Shown here: positions 47,211 through 55,403 of the stretch, piece by piece
Numbering within the stretch: position 1 is the stretch's first letter
Layout: the number at the start of each line of letters is the position of its first letter
Origin: Alphaproteobacteria bacterium
GTDB taxonomy: Bacteria > Pseudomonadota > Alphaproteobacteria > GCA-016699305
Direction of reading: 5' to 3'
DNA length: 64,000 nt
Assembly: GCA_016699305.1 (NCBI GenBank)
Contig: CP064970.1
Span: 372,001-436,000 of the forward strand
Position numbers and translations under genes: made by a program
The notes under the pieces: model-generated
What the model saw: only the letters and a program-made list of their open reading frames with translations
Told to the model about the DNA's origin: nothing
Databases searched by the model: none

Positions 47211-47849
47211 TTACTGATTTTCCTTCGCATCTTTTAGACGCGCCCACGGTATATTATCTAAAAAAATTGACATTCCATGTTTAATAGTTTCTTTATCCTG
47301 AACGAACATTTTTTCAAAAACATCCCAGAATTTATTTTTCTTACTTATATAATCTCCAGATCGCGCAATTAATTTTCCTTTTATTGTATCAATAATAATA
47401 TGCTCTTCGCAACTATCACAATTTCCGTAATTTGCTACAGAAACAATGACATATTGTCCTTTTTTTATTGATTCAATACAAGAAAAAGCTAAAACATGCA
47501 TATTCATAACATTTATACTATTCTTTTTATCTAGATCATAAAACCTAATATACTTCTTGTTTGCTAAATAATCTTCCTTATTTCCAATACTCATAGTTTG
47601 AGAGATACATGTTTTATATGATTCTTCTCTTGTACACACAGAGTACAAGCTGACATCACTTCCATCAGAACACGTTGCCGAAACTGTATAAAGGGCAAAA
47701 CCCGGATCAGCGCACACCCCTACAGACGCTGTAAAAACAGAGAAAACGAGAATTATAAAGAAGAACACCACTGTTCCACAAAGGTTCTTGCACAATCTGA
47801 TGCCAGTACACTCCGTGTTTATTCTAGAAGGTTTCGATGTTTTATTCAT
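47211..47849 (-). CDS. Secreted Cys-rich hypothetical protein
   Basis: 212 residues from the ATG at 47849 (GGAGACCCT upstream). A hydrophobic signal sequence (VVFFFIILVFSVFTASVGVC) is followed by a mature periplasmic part with about seven Cys. It is very AT-rich compared with core genes. It lies between a free-standing tail copy and the transglycosylase cassette. It could be an immunity protein left from a lost cassette, or part of the transglycosylase unit. No family recognised. Confidence 0.6.
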   Translation of the reverse strand: MNKTSKPSRINTECTGIRLCKNLCGTVVFFFIILVFSVFTASVGVCADPGFALYTVSATCSDGSDVSLYSVCTREESYKTCISQTMSIGNKEDYLANKKYIRFYDLDKKNSINVMNMHVLAFSCIESIKKGQYVIVSVANYGNCDSCEEHIIIDTIKGKLIARSGDYISKKNKFWDVFEKMFVQDKETIKHGMSIFLDNIPWARLKDAKENQ

Positions 47850-47895
47850 AGGGTCTCCACATCTGGCTGTTATAAGTTGACCACTCACGCTTCTA

Positions 47896-47991
47896 TCACG
47901 CCGCCAAGCGGCATGTAGGTTCTTTCACAATGCGACACGATACCGCATTTGATTGGGTTACCGGCGTATTGTCGTTAACCATATCGTCATT
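47896..47991 (-). pseudogene. Free-standing copy of the constant tail (T3)
   Basis: Translates as NDDMVNDNTPVTQSNAVSCR then IVKEPTCRLAA, stop TGA at 47898-47896. Unlike the other copies it is not attached to RTX sequence. It starts 14 bp after the stop of the MTDQPEST family member 2 gene. A GGAGGA sequence sits upstream of its Met, so a ~28-residue peptide could be made. At DNA level it matches the tails at 45197 and 48427 closely. Confidence 0.7.
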
Positions 47992-48005
47992 TCTTCCTCC
48001 ACGAT

Positions 48006-48350
48006 TTATATAGACATACCAAACATAAGACGCGCACGTAATCGTGCTTCCCAGAACAGATCTGTAGTTAGAACAGAACCATCAATATTCAAATGCGATC
48101 CTATATAATAATAAGAATCTCTGGGAACAGAAGAATAATACTCGTTATTCAACACTTCAAGGTCTGTCTCCTTCTCTCCCTTTCTTTCCCATTCGGCTAT
48201 CCTCAGAAAAAGATCAGGTCGTTCGTCATAAATAGTCTTCATCACTTTATCCACCAGTTCCTGGGGGCATCTCTTAGGGTGAAACGCTTCCAACTCCGGC
48301 AGCGGCGGCAATTGGGGCTTAGGTGCAGTGGATTCGGGCTGGTCAGTCAC
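48006..48350 (-). CDS. Candidate immunity/partner protein, MTDQPEST family member 2
   Basis: 114 residues, GTG start at 48350 after GAGGAG. The N-terminus MTDQPESTAPKPQLPPLPE is shared with the protein at 44767-45120. The remaining ~95 residues are only distantly similar (LVDKVMKTIYDERPD; end FWEARLRARLMFG). It follows the RTX fragment at 48427 by 76 bp of spacer that is duplicated at the other locus. The same reasoning applies: a small, variable, cassette-linked gene, so immunity or adaptor by inference. Confidence 0.75.
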   Translation of the reverse strand: MTDQPESTAPKPQLPPLPELEAFHPKRCPQELVDKVMKTIYDERPDLFLRIAEWERKGEKETDLEVLNNEYYSSVPRDSYYYIGSHLNIDGSVLTTDLFWEARLRARLMFGMSI

Positions 48351-48512
48351 GGTGAGGTTCTCCTCTTGTAAAGTCGTTGGTGTTGAATAGGTCTGCTGTT
48401 CTCTTTTCTAAGGTTGTGCCAATTTATCACGCCGCCAAGCGGCATGTAAATTCATTCACAATGAGACACGATGCCACATTTGTATGAGCTTGAGGCGTAT
48501 TGTCGTTAACCA
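48294..48512 (-). repeat. 219-bp constant block (copy 2): tail, spacer and start of the MTDQPEST gene
   Basis: Second copy of the block at 45064-45282. The sharp loss of identity inside the MTDQPEST coding sequence marks a recombination boundary. Confidence 0.9.
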
Positions 48513-48849
48513 TATCGTCATTCGCAGCCACCGGGCTGGCGGTCATCAAGTTCAGCTTGGTAAACGCCTCGACCTTCCCCAGCAGAGCGGCGTTTTGGCT
48601 CATGGCGATGGCAAGGTCGGGCAGTTGTCCATAGCCGCGCATCTGCGGCAGCAGCAATGTGCGCGGGTTCAGGGCGACGGTGCCGCCATATACCGTGTTC
48701 ACATTGTCATAGGCAAACCACGCATCCACCACCTTGCCCGTCGCGCCAGTCGTGCGTGTAAAGCTGGATTCCTTGGTCACCAAGTTTCCGGCAATCGTAT
48801 AATTGCTCGCAGTGGCGTTCAGGTTAATGCTGGCAATGCCGCTTTCCAT
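48427..48849 (-). pseudogene. 3' fragment of an RTX shared module ending in the constant tail (T4)
   Basis: A 140-codon frame whose first ~105 codons (48527-48841) match the big RTX gene at 42864-43178. It then ends with AANDDMVNDNTPQAHTNVAS followed by CLIVNEFTCRLAA. The ATG at 48849 lacks a ribosome site and an in-frame stop lies just upstream, so the 5' end is missing. It marks the outer edge of the cassette array, 64 bp from the divergent nucleotide-sugar dehydratase gene. Confidence 0.75.
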
Positions 48850-48913
48850 TTTGGTTTCAAATCGCTAGACTGGCGCGCTGTTTCGTCCCTGCATAAGGTT
48901 CGCGTCAAGGCCC

Positions 48914-50830
48914 ATGTTCACCTGGTCATCACTGCTGCCTACGCGCCGCGCCCTGATCATCTCGCATGACACGCTGATGATGATGTTGGCTTTGGTGGCC
49001 GCTTTGTATGCTCGCGTGGGCGGCGATGCCTTTGGTCGATATGCCGACGCCTTGACCTTGGGCCTGCCCTTACTGGCTTTGTTGTCCGCTTTTGTCTTTT
49101 TAGCCTTTGGTCTGCATCGAGGATTATGGCGCTATGTTTCGACCGCTGAGCTAGTGGTGATCGTCAAGGCCGTGACCGTGGTTGTGGCCGCCTTCTTGGC
49201 CGCGATGTTCGCCCTGACGCGGCTTGAGATTCTGCCTCGTTCCGTTCCTTTCATCCATTGGTTCATGGCCCTGGTCCTGCTGGGCGGTCCGCGTCTTGTG
49301 TACCGTATGAGCCGCGACCGACGCCGCGACCGAGACATGGCCCCAGCCGCCGAGCGCATCTGCGTGCTTTTGGTGGGCGCGGGGGACGAGACGGCGCAGT
49401 TTCTGCATGCCCTGGCCACCCGCCCCGGGGCACCCTGGCAAGTGGTGGGCATCTTGGACGACAAGGGCCGCCGCACCGGTCAAACCATTTTGGGCCAAAA
49501 GGTGCTGGGCACATTGGATGAAATGGACGAGGTGATCGCCCGTTTACGCGCAAACAATGTGGTGGTGCGTAAATTGGTGCTGACACGTCCCGGCGAGTCC
49601 GGAGATAGGATACGCAAACTATTCGATCGCGCGGATCGCCTGGGCCTGTCGCTGGCCCGTCTGCCGCCGGTCACCGAATTGCGCGAGGCCGAGAATCATC
49701 CGGGCCAAGGCCTCACCCTGCCCTCGATCTCGGTCGAAGATTTGCTGGGCCGCCCGCATGTCAGCTTGGATAGCACGGTTCTGAGCCAGATGATTTCGGG
49801 ACAAAGGGTGCTGGTAACCGGCGCGGGCGGCACCATCGGGGGTGAACTGGTGCGCCAGATCGCCGCCTTGTCCCCTGCCCGGCTGATCTTGGTCGATCAT
49901 AGCGAGTTTAATCTGTACTCCATCGAGACGGAATTGCGCGCGCAAGCCCATCTGCCTCTGCCCGCTTCGGCATGGCGCGGAGTGCTGGGCGATGTGCGCG
50001 ATGGCGATGCGATGATGCGCCTGTTCGAACAAGAGCGGCCCGATCTGGTCTTTCACGCCGCCGCGCTCAAGCATCTGCCGATCGTCGAATCCTTTCCCTG
50101 TCAAGGCGCGTTGACCAATGCCGTGGGAACGCATCATGTGGCGCAGGCAGCGGCTGCATGCGGCTCTAAGGCGATGGTCCTTATCTCGACCGACAAGGCC
50201 GTGAAACCTTCCAGCGTCATGGGGGCGACCAAGCGTTTAGCAGAAATGCTCTGCCAGGCCCGCGACGCCCAAAGCGCTCCCGGCAGCACACGCTTTCTCA
50301 CAGTCCGCTTTGGAAACGTGCTGGGGTCCAGCGGCTCGGTCGTTCCCCTATTCCAGCGCCAATTGGCCCAGGGGCAACCGCTGACCGTGACGCATCCCGA
50401 GATGCGCCGCTATTTCATGACCGTGCGCGAAGCGGTGGAATTGGTCCTGCACGCATCGGCCTTTGGCTCGGCCCAAGAAAGTGTGCGTGGTACGGTCTTT
50501 GTGTTGGATATGGGCGAGCCGGTGCGTATCCTGGATTTAGCACGCCAGATGATCCGCCTGGCCAATCGGCAGCCCGACGATCCAAACGCCATTATCTTTA
50601 CCGGAACCCGTCCGGGCGAGAAGCTGAACGAAGAATTGTTCGACCCTGCCGAATCTCCGCGTAAGGTTGCCGAAGGCCTTATGGCCGCGACCCCGCCCTT
50701 GCGTCCCTTGAACGAGATGGAACGCCTGGTATCGCAGATTGAGCTTGCCGCCCATACGGGCGACGATGAGATGGTACGACATCTGGTTTTCGAGGCGTTA
50801 GAAGGCAAACAGGCGCAAGGTGCGACTTAG
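48914..50830 (+). CDS. CapD/WbpM-type membrane-bound nucleotide-sugar 4,6-dehydratase
   Basis: Enzyme of surface polysaccharide or glycan synthesis, usually acting on UDP-GlcNAc (PglF, WbpM and FlaA1 relatives). The 638-residue protein has an N-terminal block of about four transmembrane helices, a CoA-binding-like domain (~150-290) and an extended SDR domain. The SDR domain has the NAD motif GAGGTIG at ~303, FHAAALKHLPIVE, STDKAVKPSSVMGATKR (~425; active-site region with the Tyr of canonical SDRs replaced, as in this family) and VRFGNVLGSSGSVVPLF. It stands alone, divergent from the RTX array. Confidence 0.9.
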   Translation: MFTWSSLLPTRRALIISHDTLMMMLALVAALYARVGGDAFGRYADALTLGLPLLALLSAFVFLAFGLHRGLWRYVSTAELVVIVKAVTVVVAAFLAAMFALTRLEILPRSVPFIHWFMALVLLGGPRLVYRMSRDRRRDRDMAPAAERICVLLVGAGDETAQFLHALATRPGAPWQVVGILDDKGRRTGQTILGQKVLGTLDEMDEVIARLRANNVVVRKLVLTRPGESGDRIRKLFDRADRLGLSLARLPPVTELREAENHPGQGLTLPSISVEDLLGRPHVSLDSTVLSQMISGQRVLVTGAGGTIGGELVRQIAALSPARLILVDHSEFNLYSIETELRAQAHLPLPASAWRGVLGDVRDGDAMMRLFEQERPDLVFHAAALKHLPIVESFPCQGALTNAVGTHHVAQAAAACGSKAMVLISTDKAVKPSSVMGATKRLAEMLCQARDAQSAPGSTRFLTVRFGNVLGSSGSVVPLFQRQLAQGQPLTVTHPEMRRYFMTVREAVELVLHASAFGSAQESVRGTVFVLDMGEPVRILDLARQMIRLANRQPDDPNAIIFTGTRPGEKLNEELFDPAESPRKVAEGLMAATPPLRPLNEMERLVSQIELAAHTGDDEMVRHLVFEALEGKQAQGAT

Positions 50831-50945
50831 GACTAAGATAGATGCCAAAGAACAGAAACATTGTGCAACAGAATGTGACTGGCACTATTGTGTAGGCAAG
50901 CTAAACTGACGCAACGCCCAACCAGATCAACCAGGGATTATGCTC

Positions 50946-52322
50946 ATGGCCAACAAACTCTTTGGAACAGACGGCATTCGCGGCACCGCCAACCGTGAGC
51001 CGATGACTCCGGCCACCATTTTGCGCGTGGCGATGGCGGCGGCAATCCATGTGAGGCGGCAGCAGCCTACCGAAGGCGCGCAACGTCATCCCCTGGTCGT
51101 GATTGCCAAAGATACGCGGCTATCGGGCTATATGGTCGAAGGCGCGCTGGAATCGGGATTCGTGGCCATGGGCATGAATGTGCGCCTGGTCGGCCCGCTG
51201 CCGACCCCGGCCCTGGCGATGCTGACTCGTTCGCTAAGGGCGGATATGGGTGTGATGATCTCGGCCTCGCACAACCCTTATGAAGACAACGGCATCAAGA
51301 TATTCGGCGCAGACGGCTATAAATTATCGGACGAAACGGAACGCGCCATCGAAGCCATGGTCGCCGACTACGACTTCAATCAGGATTTGGCCACCGATGG
51401 CCGTATGGGGCAAGCGCAGCGCGTCGACGACGCCAGTGGCCGTTATGTGGAATATGTGAAGGCGACCTTCCCGCGCCATTTGCGACTGGACGGATTGCGT
51501 GTCGTGTTGGATTGCGCCCATGGCGCCGCCTATCGCGTCGCGCCGCAGGTGCTGTGGGAACTGGGCGCGGATGTGGTGCCTATGGCCGTGAATCCCGACG
51601 GCATGAATATCAATCGGAATTGCGGAGCGACCGCTCCGGCAGCTTTGTGCGAAGCCGTGGTCACCCATGGCGCGGATATCGGTATCGCTCTGGACGGCGA
51701 TGCCGACCGCTTGATTCTGGTGGATGAAAAGGGTCGTGTGATCGACGGCGACCAGATCATGGCTTTGGTGGCGACGGCCCTGGCCAAAAGCGGCCAATTA
51801 AAGGGCGGCGGCGCGGTGGCCACCGTGATGTCAAATTTGGGCTTGGAACGTCACCTCGAGCAAAACGGCCTGCGCCTGGTGCGCACCCCTGTGGGCGATC
51901 GACATGTGATGGAGCGTATGCGCAAAGACGGCTTCAATTTTGGCGGCGAGCAATCAGGCCATTTGATCTTCACCGACCACGGCACCACGGGTGACGGGTT
52001 GATGGCCGCCTTGCAGGTATTGGCCGTGCTGCGCGAGTCGGGAGAGAAGGCCAGCAAATTGCTGCGTGTTTTCCCGCCCGTGCCGCAGAAACTCAGAAAT
52101 GTGCGCGTCGCCTCGACCGCCGTTTTGCAAACCGCCTCGGCGCAAGAAGCCATCCGCCAAGCCGAAGATGCTTTGTGCGCTCAAGGCGGCCGCTTGCTGG
52201 TCCGCGCCAGCGGCACCGAACCCCTGATCCGCGTGATGGCGGAAGGGGACAATGCCGCCCTCGTGGAAGAAACCGTCAGCGCTTTGTGCTTATATCTGGG
52301 ACAAGGGGCAAAGGCGGCTTAG
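50946..52322 (+). CDS. glmM: Phosphoglucosamine mutase
   Basis: Converts glucosamine-6-P to glucosamine-1-P for UDP-GlcNAc, the precursor of peptidoglycan and LPS. 458 residues from the ATG at 50946 (an ATG two codons upstream is possible). It begins with NKLFGTDGIRGTAN. The catalytic phosphoserine is in ISASHNPYEDNGIK (~Ser108), the metal loop is LDGDADRLI, then GGEQSGHLIF and the phosphate-binding RASGTEPLIRVM. The product could feed the upstream UDP-sugar dehydratase. Confidence 0.96.
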   Translation: MANKLFGTDGIRGTANREPMTPATILRVAMAAAIHVRRQQPTEGAQRHPLVVIAKDTRLSGYMVEGALESGFVAMGMNVRLVGPLPTPALAMLTRSLRADMGVMISASHNPYEDNGIKIFGADGYKLSDETERAIEAMVADYDFNQDLATDGRMGQAQRVDDASGRYVEYVKATFPRHLRLDGLRVVLDCAHGAAYRVAPQVLWELGADVVPMAVNPDGMNINRNCGATAPAALCEAVVTHGADIGIALDGDADRLILVDEKGRVIDGDQIMALVATALAKSGQLKGGGAVATVMSNLGLERHLEQNGLRLVRTPVGDRHVMERMRKDGFNFGGEQSGHLIFTDHGTTGDGLMAALQVLAVLRESGEKASKLLRVFPPVPQKLRNVRVASTAVLQTASAQEAIRQAEDALCAQGGRLLVRASGTEPLIRVMAEGDNAALVEETVSALCLYLGQGAKAA

Positions 52323-52374
52323 GAAAAGCCATCTTTCCGTGGATTGTAGAAGATGACGGGGAAGCCGTGTAATC

Positions 52375-52497
52375 CGCTTGAACTCGCCGCGCCGGATTAG
52401 GCAATGGGCAAGCGCAGATGTGCGAACGGTCAAGGCACTGAGCACACTGAATAACCCTTCCCGCTCGAGCAAGCTGGGAATCTTCTTGGATACATGA
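52375..52497 (+). pseudogene. Decayed duplicate of the rpoD 3' end
   Basis: Between glmM and pnp, one frame reads PRRIRQ, then VKALSTLNNPSRSSKLGIFL followed by DT and a TGA at 52495-52497. The last codons of rpoD here are RERIRQIEAKALRKLKHPSR then SRKLRSFLDT. Order and spacing agree from the RIRQ motif to the stop codon. DNA similarity is clear from CCCTTCCCG to the stop. Further upstream the match fades and stops appear. It is a non-functional remnant of a sigma-factor gene or of a duplicated rpoD end. Confidence 0.7.
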
Positions 52498-52612
52498 CGG
52501 GCATGCATTTTTGACAGATATCAGCGCTTTTATTCACTCGCTTTTGGCGAAGAAATGTGCGAAAGATCATGGACAATCAAGAGGAAGCAAGAAGGAAGAA
52601 GAGGTAACAAGA

Positions 52613-54715
52613 ATGTTCAACATCCATCAAAAAGAAATCGAATGGGGCGGCCGCAAGCTGACCTTACGCACCGGACACATGGCGCGCCAGGCGGCCGGTG
52701 CCGTGGAAGTGCAATATGGCGACACCTTTGTGCTGTGCACGGTGGTGGCGGCCAAGACTCCGCGCCCGGATATCGATTTCTTTCCCCTGACCGTGAATTA
52801 CCAGGAAAAGGCTTTCGCCGGCGGCAAGATCCCCGGCGGCTTTTTCAAGCGTGAAGGTCGCCCCAGCGAAAAGGAAGTGCTGACCAGCCGCTTGATCGAC
52901 CGTCCCATCCGCCCCCTATTCGCCGATGGCTTCCGCAACGAGACCCAGGTGATCGCCACCGTGCTGTCTCACGATATGGAGAACGATCCCGACATCGTGG
53001 CCATGATCGGCTGTTCGGCGGCCTTGACGCTGTCGGGCATTCCCTTTATGGGGCCGATCGCCGCTTGCCGCGTGGGGCATGTCGATGGCGCATTTGTGCT
53101 GAATCCCACTTTGGCGCAGATCCCGCAATCCAAACTGGATTTGATCGTCGCCGGAACCACCGAAGGCGTGTTGATGGTGGAGTCCGAGGCGCACGAGCTG
53201 ACCGAAGAAATGATGCTCGAAGCCGTGACCTTCGGTCATACTTCGTTCCAGCCGGTGATCGAGGCGATCATCAGCCTGGCCGAAAAGGCAGCGCGCGATC
53301 CGTGGCCGTTGCCCGAGGAATCTGCCGGCCACAAGGCCCTGATGACCAAGCTGGAAGAGACCATCGGCGCGGACCTGCGCGCCGCCTATGCCGTCACCGT
53401 CAAGCAAGAGCGTCAGTCTCTGTTGTCGGCGGCCAAGACCAAGGCCAAAGGCGCGTTGCTGAGTGCGGAAGTTTCGGACGTTCAGCTGAGCGGCGCGATC
53501 CACGACTTGGAAGCCAAGCTCGTGCGCAACGCGATTTTGGATACGGGCAAGCGCATCGACGGACGCGATACGCGCACCGTGCGTCCTATCCTGTCGGAAG
53601 TGGGCGTATTGCCCCGGGCGCATGGTTCGGCGCTGTTCACGCGCGGCGAAACCCAGGCCCTGGTGGTCACCACCTTGGGCACAGGCGATGACGAGCAGAT
53701 CATCGACGCGCTGGAAGGCGAGTTCCGCGAACGCTTCTTGCTGCACTACAACTTCCCTCCCTATTCGGTGAACGAAGTGGGCCGTATGGGGTCGCCCGGT
53801 CGGCGTGAAATCGGTCATGGAAAATTGGCTTGGCGCGCGATGCGTCCCTTGCTGCCCACGGCTGAGGAGTTCCCCTATACCATCCGCGTGGTTTCTGAGA
53901 TCACCGAGTCGAACGGCTCGTCCTCGATGGCCACGGTGTGCGGCACGTCGCTTTCGTTGATGGATGCGGGCGTTCCCTTGCCGCGTCCTGTGGCGGGCAT
54001 CGCCATGGGCTTGATCAAGGAAGGCGACCGCCATGCGGTGCTGACCGACATCTTGGGCGACGAAGATCATCTGGGCGACATGGACTTTAAGGTGGCCGGC
54101 ACCGATAAGGGCGTGACCTCGCTGCAGATGGATTTGAAGATCACCTCCATCACGCCCAAGATCATGCATGAGGCTCTGGTGCAGGCGCGCGAAGGCCGGT
54201 TGCATATCCTGGGCGAGATGGCCAAGGCGTTGGTCGGCGCGCGTGACGGTGTGAACGAAAACGCCCCGCGCATCACCGTCATCACGATCCCCAAAGATAA
54301 GATCCGCGAAGTCATCGGCACGGGCGGCAAGGTCATCCGCGAAATCACGGAAAAGACAGGCTGCAAGATCGATATCGAGGATGACGGCACCATCAAGGTC
54401 GCCGCCGTGGATCAGTCCAAGGCCGATGCGGCGATCAGCTGGATCAAAGGCATCGTGGCCGAGCCTGAGATCGGCGTGGTCTATACCGGCAAGGTCGTCA
54501 AAATCATGGAGTTTGGCGCGTTCGTGAACTTCCTGGGCAGCCGCGATGGTCTGGTCCATATTTCCGAGCTTGCCGCCGGGCGTGTGGCCAAGGTCGGCGA
54601 CGTGGTCAATGTCGGGGACGAGGTCAAGGTCAAGGTGCTGGGCACGGATGATCGCGGCAAAGTCCGCCTGTCCATGAAGGCCGTTGGCCAGCCGGATGCG
54701 CCCATCTCCGATTAA
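52613..54715 (+). CDS. pnp: Polyribonucleotide nucleotidyltransferase
   Basis: 3'-5' phosphorolytic exoribonuclease of the degradosome. 700 residues from the ATG at 52613 (AAGAGGTAACAAGA upstream; family start MFNIHQKEIEWGGRKL). Two RNase PH domains: FFPLTVNYQEKAFAGGKIPG in the first, and GSALFTRGETQALVVTTLGT plus DILGDEDHLGDMDFKVAGT in the second. Then come a KH domain (IREVIGTGGKVIREITEKTG) and an S1 domain (YTGKVVKIMEFGAFVNFLG, DGLVHISELA). rpsO, often upstream of pnp, is absent. Confidence 0.97.
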   Translation: MFNIHQKEIEWGGRKLTLRTGHMARQAAGAVEVQYGDTFVLCTVVAAKTPRPDIDFFPLTVNYQEKAFAGGKIPGGFFKREGRPSEKEVLTSRLIDRPIRPLFADGFRNETQVIATVLSHDMENDPDIVAMIGCSAALTLSGIPFMGPIAACRVGHVDGAFVLNPTLAQIPQSKLDLIVAGTTEGVLMVESEAHELTEEMMLEAVTFGHTSFQPVIEAIISLAEKAARDPWPLPEESAGHKALMTKLEETIGADLRAAYAVTVKQERQSLLSAAKTKAKGALLSAEVSDVQLSGAIHDLEAKLVRNAILDTGKRIDGRDTRTVRPILSEVGVLPRAHGSALFTRGETQALVVTTLGTGDDEQIIDALEGEFRERFLLHYNFPPYSVNEVGRMGSPGRREIGHGKLAWRAMRPLLPTAEEFPYTIRVVSEITESNGSSSMATVCGTSLSLMDAGVPLPRPVAGIAMGLIKEGDRHAVLTDILGDEDHLGDMDFKVAGTDKGVTSLQMDLKITSITPKIMHEALVQAREGRLHILGEMAKALVGARDGVNENAPRITVITIPKDKIREVIGTGGKVIREITEKTGCKIDIEDDGTIKVAAVDQSKADAAISWIKGIVAEPEIGVVYTGKVVKIMEFGAFVNFLGSRDGLVHISELAAGRVAKVGDVVNVGDEVKVKVLGTDDRGKVRLSMKAVGQPDAPISD

Positions 54716-54740
54716 GACCGGATTGAGTGTTTCCATATAA

Positions 54741-54777
54741 AGAAGCGGAGAGCCAATCGGCCCTCCGCTTTTTTGTG
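54741..54777 (+). terminator. Rho-independent terminator after pnp
   Basis: Stem AAGCGGAG with CTCCGCTT, extended by an inner GCC/GGC pairing, followed by TTTTTTG. It lies 26 bp after the pnp stop codon. Confidence 0.88.
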
Positions 54778-54836
54778 ACGAAATCATATCTGTTTCGTAA
54801 AATAGACTGTCGTGATCTTTATAGGGAGTCGCCGAT

Positions 54837-54968
54837 ATGAGCACATACCAACAATATGCCGATGGCGAAGAAAGGAGAGTATTAACTAAAGATAGATTGC
54901 TCCAAAAACTCAGCAAGGAATTAATGGCTCAAAGCGAACAAAACAAGCTCATATCTATCTCAAATTAA
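54837..54968 (+). CDS. Small hypothetical protein (43 aa)
   Basis: Begins ATG at 54837 after AGGGAG. The product MSTYQQYADGEERRVLTKDR then LLQKLSKEL is charged and helical. Composition is AT-rich and there is no known relative. It is supported only by the ribosome site and uninterrupted frame after a terminator. Confidence 0.4.
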   Translation: MSTYQQYADGEERRVLTKDRLLQKLSKELMAQSEQNKLISISN

Positions 54969-55003
54969 CACTCTCCCATGCGCAGCGTTTATGCGCTTCG
55001 GCG

Positions 55004-55180
55004 ATGGGTATTTTGACTTATGGCAATACGGAACATGCACCGCCGTTTGAGAAAGTGAAAGAGTCGCTATCAAGTTTGGGGCGCTCTTACGCGCCATCGT
55101 CATCTTCCACGCGGCCCAGTGGCATAAAACAAATGGTCAAAGGCTATTGGAATCGTCTGTCGCCCACGAATGGGCAATAA
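55004..55180 (+). CDS. Small hypothetical protein (58 aa)
   Basis: A 58-codon frame (MGILTYGNTEHAPPFEKVKE ...) with Ser-rich middle and no strong ribosome site. The remaining ~220 bp to gpmI hold nothing I can recognise. Confidence 0.25.
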   Translation: MGILTYGNTEHAPPFEKVKESLSSLGRSYAPSSSSTRPSGIKQMVKGYWNRLSPTNGQ

Positions 55181-55403
55181 CGCTTTGAATGACGCGCGAA
55201 GAGCAGCTCATAAGGATGAAGAACATCGAGATTTAAAAAAATCCAGCATCGCCGCTGTTCCTTAAAAAACCATCCAAAGCACTTCGATATTCAAGCCTGG
55301 CTACGCACATAGCAACCCTACCTCTGTTGCTTTGGGACAATCCTTGATATGGTACGCGCTGGATTCTACCATCAGAATCAGCCATGAACTTGTGAGTTGG
55401 ACC

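Noticed and set aside
45197..48512. Insertion sequence or MITE explaining the repeated tail blocks
   Set aside because: No transposase, no terminal inverted repeats and no target duplications at the block ends; the repeats coincide with coding modules instead.
52916..54916. 666-codon open frame antisense to pnp
   Set aside because: It lies entirely opposite a well-supported pnp gene; its His/Asp/Gly-rich composition is the typical antisense image of a GC-rich gene.
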